Below are positions 40,232 through 45,700 of a stretch of 45,700 nucleotides of DNA, piece by piece (position 1 is the stretch's first letter; every line of letters starts with the position of its first letter). The notes beneath the pieces are model-generated. The model had not been told where the DNA came from. It saw only the letters and a list, made by a program, of their open reading frames with translations, and made no database searches. This DNA is from Planctomycetaceae bacterium (GTDB lineage Bacteria > Planctomycetota > Phycisphaerae > Phycisphaerales > SM1A02): assembly GCA_002685335.1 (NCBI GenBank), contig NYWY01000042.1:1-45700 (forward strand), read 5' to 3'. The translations under genes and the position numbers were made by a program.

Positions 40232-41625
40232 GGGCCGGCTCCCGACCCGGCGCCGATGCCTGCGAGGATCCGCTCGATGAACCCGGGAGCCTGTTGGGCC
40301 ACGACGGTCGCGAGGAACACCGTCAGCACGATGGTCGCGAGCAGCATGCCGGTGGCCCAGGCGATGCCCAGTCGGCCGCCCGGGCGGTCGGAGCCGAGCA
40401 ACGCCCGGTTTCGGAGCAGCAGCGTGAAACCAAGGTAGGAGACGGGGAGGAACAGGCCGCAGATCACGTTGGTCGGGACCGCCACCCACAGTCGCATGTC
40501 CCCCCAGAACACCGCGCCGAGGAAGCCGATCGCGGGGAGGAGGATGAACGCCTTGTGGCCGACCGAATCCTCCCGGACTCCGAAGAGTTTCACCCCCGCG
40601 AACCCCGAAGCCAGCATCTGCATCGTGATCGACGACAGGGCCATGGCGAGGATTCCCAGGCCGAAGATCCACTTGCCGATCACCGGTCCGAGTCGGTCCG
40701 GCGAGGCGAAGATCTCCGCCGCTTTCGCGGGGGCGATCTTCGCTCCGGAGAATCCCGCGTCTCCGAAGTGGAAGACCGCGGCGCTGGCGATGACCATCAG
40801 GCTCACTGCGATGGTGAACGGCAGGAACATTCCGAACACCAGGTCGTACCGAGCGAGTCGTCGATGTTCCCGACCCCAGCCGTTCTTCCTCAGGGTGTAG
40901 GGATAGACGAAGAGCATGTTGGCTCCGACCGCGGCTGCGAGTCCGCTGACGATCACCGTGAGACTGTCGATCGAAACCGGTTCGCCATCGGCCCCGGTTC
41001 CCGTCCAGTCCTCGGGAATCGAAGGTATGAATCCCCCGAGCATTTCGCCGGGATTCGGGATCCCGGTTCGGAACACGACGATCGCCATCGAGGCGACGAT
41101 GAACCACACCATCGCGGTGAGGATGATCTCGTAGCCGCGGATGAATCGCGGGGCCCGGCCGTGCAGCAGTCCGATCGACACGCACCAGGCGAGGGCGATG
41201 AGACCGCCCACGATCGGAGGGACGCCGAACAGCAGGGCCAGCATCGCGGCGGCGAGGGCGTACTGGGCGAACTGCCAGATGATCGAACTGAGCAGGCCGC
41301 CCCACGCGAACATCCAGGCGAAGACCGGATGCACGTGATTCTTCAACGCGTCGTAGGGATCTTCGCCGGTCGAAAGGGTGATCCAGGCCACGGCGGCCAT
41401 CACGATGATCCCCAGCAACATCGCGGTCGGGGCCACCCAGAGCAGCTGATAGCCGAAGGCGGCGCCGCCGAACAGGGCGGCGAAGGCGCTGCCGCCGCCG
41501 AGGGTCATCGCGGACTGGAGATATCCCGGCCCCATGTACCGGAGATAGCCGGCGATCCGGCCGGGGAGGGGGCGGGAGTCGATTTCCGCGAATCGGGCCG
41601 GCACTTCGGGGTTCGAATCACTCAT
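40228..41625 (-). CDS. Nramp-related transporter lacking the canonical metal motifs
   Basis: 465 aa with about eleven membrane segments. The overall pattern is Nramp (SLC11): 'MGPGYLQSAMTLGGGSAFAA' in helix 1, 'AVAWITLSTGEDPYDALKNH', and 'VGANMLFVYPYTLRKNGWGR' in helix 6. The helix-1 DPGN metal motif is replaced by LGGG/S residues and the helix-6 MPH motif by YPY, so the known Mn2+/Fe2+ ligands are absent. A substrate other than a transition metal, perhaps an organic acid, is likely. The ATG at 41625 overlaps the stop of the reductase gene. Catalogues would probably name it 'divalent metal cation transporter'. Confidence 0.85.
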   Translation of the reverse strand: MSDSNPEVPARFAEIDSRPLPGRIAGYLRYMGPGYLQSAMTLGGGSAFAALFGGAAFGYQLLWVAPTAMLLGIIVMAAVAWITLSTGEDPYDALKNHVHPVFAWMFAWGGLLSSIIWQFAQYALAAAMLALLFGVPPIVGGLIALAWCVSIGLLHGRAPRFIRGYEIILTAMVWFIVASMAIVVFRTGIPNPGEMLGGFIPSIPEDWTGTGADGEPVSIDSLTVIVSGLAAAVGANMLFVYPYTLRKNGWGREHRRLARYDLVFGMFLPFTIAVSLMVIASAAVFHFGDAGFSGAKIAPAKAAEIFASPDRLGPVIGKWIFGLGILAMALSSITMQMLASGFAGVKLFGVREDSVGHKAFILLPAIGFLGAVFWGDMRLWVAVPTNVICGLFLPVSYLGFTLLLRNRALLGSDRPGGRLGIAWATGMLLATIVLTVFLATVVAQQAPGFIERILAGIGAGSGAGP

Positions 41626-43094
41626 GCCTTGGAGGCCTCCTTGCGAAGCAGCTTGAGTTCGACCGACTGGGGCATGGACTTGTAGTGTTCGTCGAGGGGG
41701 TAGCAGCCGGAGATCATCCCGTTTCGGGGGGCGGTGGTGCAGTCGCTGAAGGTCCGGCAGAGGTACTTGCGCTGCAGCGGACGACCCGCGATCACGTCTT
41801 CGGGAAGGGTGGGATACGAGAGCATCGATCGGCCGAGACCCACCGCATCGACCATGCCGAGACGAACCTCGTGCTGGGCGACGAACGGGAGCCATTCCTG
41901 GAGGTACGACCAGCCGCTGCCGACCAGCGGGAGGTCCGGAACCAGCGCCTTGATGGTCCTCACGGTCTGGAGGTGACGCTGCACCTCGCAGAGCGGATCG
42001 CGGGGCGGGAGGTAGCCGTCGCTCGGGGGATAGGCCGCGGGTCTCTGGAGGTGGGGGCAGTAGTAGGGGCTGCCCACGGTCAGGTTCGCCATGAAGACCC
42101 CGAGTTCCCGACAGAGTTCGAGGAAGGCCTGCGGCTCCGTGAAGTCGCTGAGGGTCGGATCCATCGGGTTGACCCCGAAGCCATGGCGCCAGGGTGTGTT
42201 CTCCGAGACGTTCTTCGGGTACCCGATGGCATCGCCGTCCCGTCGGAACATGGGGTAGGTGTCGGTGATCGAGACGCGACATCCGATCAAGAGGCCGGGT
42301 CGTTCCGAGCGGATCGCCCGCACCGTGTCGCGGAAGAGCCGGGTGCGATTCTCGAACGAGCCGCCGAAGTCCCCGCGGCGGGTGTGGGCACCGAGGAGTT
42401 CGTGGAGCAGGTAGCCATGGCAGCACTTGACATCGACGAAGTCGAAGCCGACGTCCGCGGCGAGGCAGGCCGCTTTCACCATGTTGTCGGAGATCGTCCG
42501 GAGTTCGCCGTCGGTCAGGATGTGCACCGAGGCGTCGAGTCCGTACTTGGCGGAGAGCACGGGATTCAATTCCGCGATTCGCGGAGTCATCCGCGTTCCC
42601 TCCGGTCGGCTGAACCGACCGGAATGGGTGAGTTGCAGACCGACCAGGAGATCATCGGTGGTCTGGTGTCGCTCGCGATGACCCGCCTGCAGGGTCTCGA
42701 GCAACCGGCTCAGGTTGCCGGCATCGTCGACGCCGGGATCCGGGTTCAGGTGCAACTGATTCGGATTGGCGCGGCCATCGGGTTGGACCGCGTAGGCCTC
42801 GCCGCCCCAGACGAGCTTGGCACCACTTTCACCGAATCGTCTCCAGCGGCGGAGCGTGTCCTCGCTGGGGCCGCCCTCGGGGGTGGCATCCCATCCCTCC
42901 ATCGGATGGACGGCGAATCGATTGCCGATCGTCCGAACGCCGCCGTCCGGGGTGACGACGTCCAACGGCATCGAGAGCGGACCGTCGGGCCCGATCTCGA
43001 GGTCGCAGTCGAGCTGTCGCTCCGGATCGAGTTCGCGCCAGCGATCTCGGAAGGCCTCGATCGTCTTGAAGCGGCCGGGGGGCGTGTGATCCAT
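41622..43094 (-). CDS. Old-yellow-enzyme family NADH:flavin oxidoreductase
   Basis: 490 aa, a TIM-barrel FMN enzyme. Visible landmarks: 'GNRFAVHPMEGWDATPEG' near the start, 'GLQLTHSGRFSRPEG' with the catalytic-site His, 'FVDVKCCHGYLLHELLGAHT' and 'GDFGGSFENRTRLFRDTVRA' (phosphate and substrate region), and 'GMVDAVGLGRSMLSYPTLPE' near the end. The C-terminus has 'CRTFSDCTTAPRNGMISGC', three cysteines in the place where dienoyl-CoA reductases hold a 4Fe-4S cluster with four. The FAD/NADPH domain of those larger enzymes is absent. It probably reduces an activated C=C bond of the pathway substrate. Confidence 0.88.
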   Translation of the reverse strand: MDHTPPGRFKTIEAFRDRWRELDPERQLDCDLEIGPDGPLSMPLDVVTPDGGVRTIGNRFAVHPMEGWDATPEGGPSEDTLRRWRRFGESGAKLVWGGEAYAVQPDGRANPNQLHLNPDPGVDDAGNLSRLLETLQAGHRERHQTTDDLLVGLQLTHSGRFSRPEGTRMTPRIAELNPVLSAKYGLDASVHILTDGELRTISDNMVKAACLAADVGFDFVDVKCCHGYLLHELLGAHTRRGDFGGSFENRTRLFRDTVRAIRSERPGLLIGCRVSITDTYPMFRRDGDAIGYPKNVSENTPWRHGFGVNPMDPTLSDFTEPQAFLELCRELGVFMANLTVGSPYYCPHLQRPAAYPPSDGYLPPRDPLCEVQRHLQTVRTIKALVPDLPLVGSGWSYLQEWLPFVAQHEVRLGMVDAVGLGRSMLSYPTLPEDVIAGRPLQRKYLCRTFSDCTTAPRNGMISGCYPLDEHYKSMPQSVELKLLRKEASKA

Positions 43095-43140
43095 GTCTTT
43101 GGGTGTCCGGAGGGGCGTGAGGACTCTTCCGGTCTGGATC

Positions 43141-44562
43141 CTACTCCGAGTCCGCCGCGGCCGACATCAGCCCGAGGGGTCCCCCGAAGCCCGTCTCGTC
43201 GACCAGATCCCGGAGGTCGACGGTTCCCTGCTCGATTTTCAGCGACGGAAGATCGCCATCGAGGGTGTAGAGGTGGGGCATCGCCCGGACCAGACCGTGG
43301 GCGACTTCGTCTCCGAGATGGTCGAGTCCGCGGAAGTAGTGGTGGCCGTTCCGCTCGACGTCGGAGACCCCGAGCGTCGCTTGAAGGCAGAGGTCCTGCT
43401 GGAGCGGGATCGAACCGAGGTTGGTGAGGTCCTCGCCGCTCTGGAAGGCGATGCCTCCCCGGGCCCGAACCGTCTCGACCAGGCCTCGATTCGCGACCGC
43501 CCGGAAGACGCCCTTGCACGCCTTCACGCTCACTCCGGCGTAGCCGGCATCCAGGGCGCGGCGGAAGGCCCTGGCATCCGTGTCGGCTTCATCGATGATC
43601 ACCGGGGCGATGCGGGACAGTCGTTCGAGTCCGGATCGGTGTTCGGAATCGAAGGTGTCGCGTCGGGGCAGAGGTTGTTCGACCAACGCGAGGTTTTCGA
43701 TCAGCGGGCCGGTGTCCGCCGCCCGTGAAAGGTCCTCCAGCATCCCGGCGAGGGCGTCGAGATCGAGGCACTGCTCGTTGCCGTCCAGGGTGAAGACGGT
43801 GTCACCGACCGCATGTCGAGCGACGACGGTGGCGATCGAACGAAGTCGTGGCTCGTCGCGGGATCGATCTCCGCAGATCTTGATCTTGAATCGTCGGATG
43901 CCGTAGCGACGGACGTCTTCCGCCAGGGTCTGGGGCAGACCGTCGTCGACCCGTTCCCCGGGCGAGACATCCTCCTCGGTCAGAGGATCGAGCATGCCGA
44001 TGGTGTGCCGGACCGGGAGTCGATCGCGGCGGGAAGGGAGCATCGCCGGCGACCACTCGTCCACTTCGGGCAGAAGGCGACGGGCGGTGAAGCCCAGGAG
44101 GTCGCTGCGGATGGCCTGGTCAAAGGAGGTGCCGGCGATCCGGCAGGCGGCATCGATGAGGGCCCGCTCGACCATGGCGACGCCGAACCCGCGAACCAGG
44201 ACATCGGCATTCCGGTGGTCGCGGTGGCCCACTCGTTCGATGCGAAGGACCTCGGTGATGTCGAACACGGGATGCGGGCCGGCGGTCGCGGTCAGCTGAT
44301 CTCCGAGTTCGACGGCGGCCTTCACGCTGTCGGCGAGGGCGGCGGAATCCTCGGAGGGTGTCGTGTCGGGGTTCTTCTCGAACCACTTCGGTACCAGGAG
44401 GTCACCGGCCCGGCCGATCTCTTGTCGCCCGTCCGGGGTCTCCACCCGGATCTCGAGTTGGGCGAGCGGGACCTCCTCGAGGACCTGAACCCCGAATTTG
44501 AAGGGAAGTCGGGTCCGGATCGATCGTTGGAAGAATCGATGATCGAGGAGTCGAAGCTGCAC
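43141..44562 (-). CDS. Enolase-superfamily enzyme (mandelate racemase/muconate lactonizing type)
   Basis: 473 aa, longer than typical members (about 380) through N-terminal inserts. The capping domain starts 'LPFKFGVQVLEEVPLAQLEI'. The barrel shows 'IRRFKIKICGD' (KxK catalytic lysines), 'FTLDGNEQC' (metal Asp), 'LALVEQPLPR' (metal Glu), 'PVIIDEADTDAR' (metal Asp/Glu) and 'GVSVKACKGVFRA' (opposite lysine). This ligand set is that of the muconate-lactonizing/dipeptide-epimerase branch; dehydration, epimerisation or cycloisomerisation are all possible. The start is GTG 44562 with AAGG five bases before it. It is the first gene of the six-gene operon, with a 46-bp gap to the next. Confidence 0.88.
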   Translation of the reverse strand: MQLRLLDHRFFQRSIRTRLPFKFGVQVLEEVPLAQLEIRVETPDGRQEIGRAGDLLVPKWFEKNPDTTPSEDSAALADSVKAAVELGDQLTATAGPHPVFDITEVLRIERVGHRDHRNADVLVRGFGVAMVERALIDAACRIAGTSFDQAIRSDLLGFTARRLLPEVDEWSPAMLPSRRDRLPVRHTIGMLDPLTEEDVSPGERVDDGLPQTLAEDVRRYGIRRFKIKICGDRSRDEPRLRSIATVVARHAVGDTVFTLDGNEQCLDLDALAGMLEDLSRAADTGPLIENLALVEQPLPRRDTFDSEHRSGLERLSRIAPVIIDEADTDARAFRRALDAGYAGVSVKACKGVFRAVANRGLVETVRARGGIAFQSGEDLTNLGSIPLQQDLCLQATLGVSDVERNGHHYFRGLDHLGDEVAHGLVRAMPHLYTLDGDLPSLKIEQGTVDLRDLVDETGFGGPLGLMSAAADSE

Positions 44563-44888
44563 GTGACCTTCAGGGTATCCGCTCGGAATCCACTTCCCAG
44601 CTCAGGATCTCTGGTTTCCAGGCCGAGGGGGGACCGGAACGGATCGTCCATGCAGGGTGGAAAGGGCCTCGGCGAGGTTGAATCGACGGGAGCGTTTCCG
44701 GATGCTGGAATTTCCAGATCCGCGTCCGGATATCGAGGGTCCTTTGAAGCGTTGATGCTTTTGCGATTCCGGTCTTGGTGGATCGTGAGTGCTTTGGTAC
44801 CATCAAGGAGCGCTTGTTCCCCCGACCTCTGCAGTATCAGGTCGTCATGCGTCGTTCCTACTTCCCATCCCGTCAAGGAGAATTCCAG
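44563..44888. other. Divergent promoter region between the operon and the surface-protein gene
   Basis: This 326-bp stretch separates the minus-strand enolase-family gene and the plus-strand PEP-CTERM-like gene. It should hold the promoters of both. No convincing frame or repeat is seen, and only one weak promoter candidate (44775-44803, plus) stands out. Confidence 0.5.
44775..44803 (+). promoter_or_regulatory. Weak promoter candidate for the PEP-CTERM-like gene
   Basis: TTGGTG (44775-44780) and TACCAT (44798-44803) are 17 bases apart, matching three and four positions of the sigma-70 boxes. The transcript would have an ~80-base leader. The evidence is consensus only. Confidence 0.25.
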
Positions 44889-45575
44889 ATGAGCAGTTCA
44901 AAGCAGCGGATCGACCGCTACGTGTCCGCGGTGACTCTCCCGGCGATCGCCGTCGGTGGTGGCGGTGTGGCTTTCACGAACATCGCGGAAGCCGACATCG
45001 TCTACCAATCCGTCTCTCTGACGTTTGGCGGTCCACTCAACGGGCCGGACTTCAACACGCTCGACATGGGCTTCGGATCGATCAAGTTCCTGGCTGGCAC
45101 CAACAGCACCGGCCCCGGGGCTTTCATGGGTGCCAAGGGAAACGGCGACATCGCGTTGCTCGTGAGCGGATCTTCCAAGTTGCTCCGCAACTTCAGCGCC
45201 GGAGAGTCGATCAGCGTGAAATCCAACAAGCCCGCTATCGTGGGAGTTGGTGCCAAAACCGGGACCACGAATAGTAAGAAGGGAGGCGGCAAGACCGTGA
45301 GCAAGGGCGCTTGGGCCCCCGGAGCAGAAGATTCCGTCTCGGGATACATGGGTTTCGCCTTCTTCAACAACGATGGGTTCGGGGAAGGGGTGGCACCCAA
45401 CTACGGCTGGGTCTCGATGTCCTGGGACGGCGCCTACCTGACGATCGACGGCTACGCGATCGAGACCGATGCCGGGACCGCCATCCAGGCCGGTGCAATT
45501 CCGGCCCCCGGTGCCATCGGACTGCTTGGACTGGCCGCGGGCGCCGCCGGCATGCGTCGCAAGCGCCAGGCCTGA
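44889..45575 (+). CDS. Exported surface protein with PEP-CTERM-like sorting tail
   Basis: 228 aa. The N-terminus ('YVSAVTLPAIAVGGGGVAFT', cut near 'AEA') is a signal peptide. The mature part is Gly/Ser-rich and beta-like. The end 'AIPAPGAIGLLGLAAGAAGM' followed by RRKRQA has the PEP-CTERM layout: a Pro-containing motif, a hydrophobic helix and a basic tail, which exosortase/archaeosortase systems recognise and cut. AAGGAG eight bases before the ATG decides the start. No exosortase gene is in the window. A terminator follows closely. The binding or structural function is unknown. Confidence 0.85.
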   Translation: MSSSKQRIDRYVSAVTLPAIAVGGGGVAFTNIAEADIVYQSVSLTFGGPLNGPDFNTLDMGFGSIKFLAGTNSTGPGAFMGAKGNGDIALLVSGSSKLLRNFSAGESISVKSNKPAIVGVGAKTGTTNSKKGGGKTVSKGAWAPGAEDSVSGYMGFAFFNNDGFGEGVAPNYGWVSMSWDGAYLTIDGYAIETDAGTAIQAGAIPAPGAIGLLGLAAGAAGMRRKRQA

Positions 45576-45615
45576 CTTTCGGCTTGACTCCAGCCGGATA
45601 AGAGATCGACCTTCG

Positions 45616-45645
45616 ACGCCCCCGTGCCGCCTGGCACGGGGGCGT
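45616..45645 (+). terminator. Intrinsic terminator after the PEP-CTERM-like gene
   Basis: A perfect 13-bp stem, ACGCCCCCGTGCC / GGCACGGGGGCGT, has a GCCT loop and is followed by TATCCTT. It lies 40 bases after the stop at 45575. Confidence 0.8.
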
Positions 45646-45662
45646 TATCCTTCAGGCCGACC

Positions 45663-45700
45663 ATGCCTCCGTCTCGAACGATTTCTGAATTGCTCTTCGC
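45663..45700 (+). CDS. Possible start of the next gene, cut by the window edge
   Basis: From ATG 45663 the frame reads MPPSRTISELLF and stays open to the edge. It follows the terminator directly, with CAGG upstream as a weak ribosome binding site. It is too short to identify. Confidence 0.3.
   Translation, partial: MPPSRTISELLF

Noticed and set aside
38957..41305. One long 782-aa minus-strand frame covering the DUF993 gene and part of the transporter region
   Set aside because: The N-terminal ~360 residues are an Arg-rich shadow of the Nramp-like gene in another frame. The conserved DUF993 start at 40231 overlaps the transporter stop and explains the real gene.

Overview
The window reads as chromosomal DNA of a high-GC planctomycete, most likely of the Phycisphaerae/Phycisphaerales type. 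This is an inference from several traits: ECF sigma factors paired with a membrane anti-sigma-like protein or a Ser/Thr kinase, dockerin-like 'FNGDGIRDGGDLGSLLAAW' repeats with Cys-rich modules, a PEP-CTERM-like surface protein, a short PheT, and many secreted FG-GAP or lipoprotein genes. No rRNA, tRNA, CRISPR array or transposase was seen.

Layout. 1-48: start of rpmI (bL35), minus strand. 298-1964: ECF sigma gene followed by an anti-sigma-like membrane protein, minus. 2669-3940: RdgC-like protein. 3968-5811: rhomboid protease and trpF, minus, overlapping. 6033-7178: citrate synthase with a hairpin in its leader. 7464-11275: Tat-exported PhoX-like protein and an FG-GAP repeat protein, minus. 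11395-15244: secreted trypsin-like protease, a Met-rich exported protein and an alpha/beta hydrolase, plus. 15264-18292: a small zinc-ribbon protein, then a cyclodeaminase family protein coupled to pheT, minus. 18432-19741: two small lipoproteins. 20318-26525: a plus-strand regulatory and chaperone block (ECF sigma, overlapping 69-aa protein, Hsp70, second ECF sigma, kinase with an N-terminal zinc anti-sigma-like motif and a long extracytoplasmic part). 26551-28083: secreted Cys-rich/dockerin protein. 28330-29820: ClC channel. 30068-32799: two methyltransferases around an HdeD-like membrane protein. 32822-35728: TroA-like metal-binding lipoprotein, divergent from an ABC ATPase and FtsX-like permease.

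Two regions stand out. First, 35761-36693 is a ~0.92-kb segment of clearly lower GC, bounded by 13-bp imperfect direct repeats. It carries three tiny genes, two of them with very acidic tails, and lies in the convergent gap between two host operons. Second, 36689-44562 (minus) is a tight gene string with four-base start/stop overlaps at nearly every junction: enolase-superfamily enzyme, old-yellow-enzyme-type reductase, Nramp-like transporter lacking the metal-binding motifs, DUF993 aldolase-like protein, ThrE-type exporter, MltA/3D-domain lipoprotein. I infer an uncharacterised uptake and catabolic pathway for a small organic acid or sugar derivative. This is the best candidate for a new system.

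The window ends with a PEP-CTERM-like protein gene, a strong terminator and the first codons of a possible next gene.
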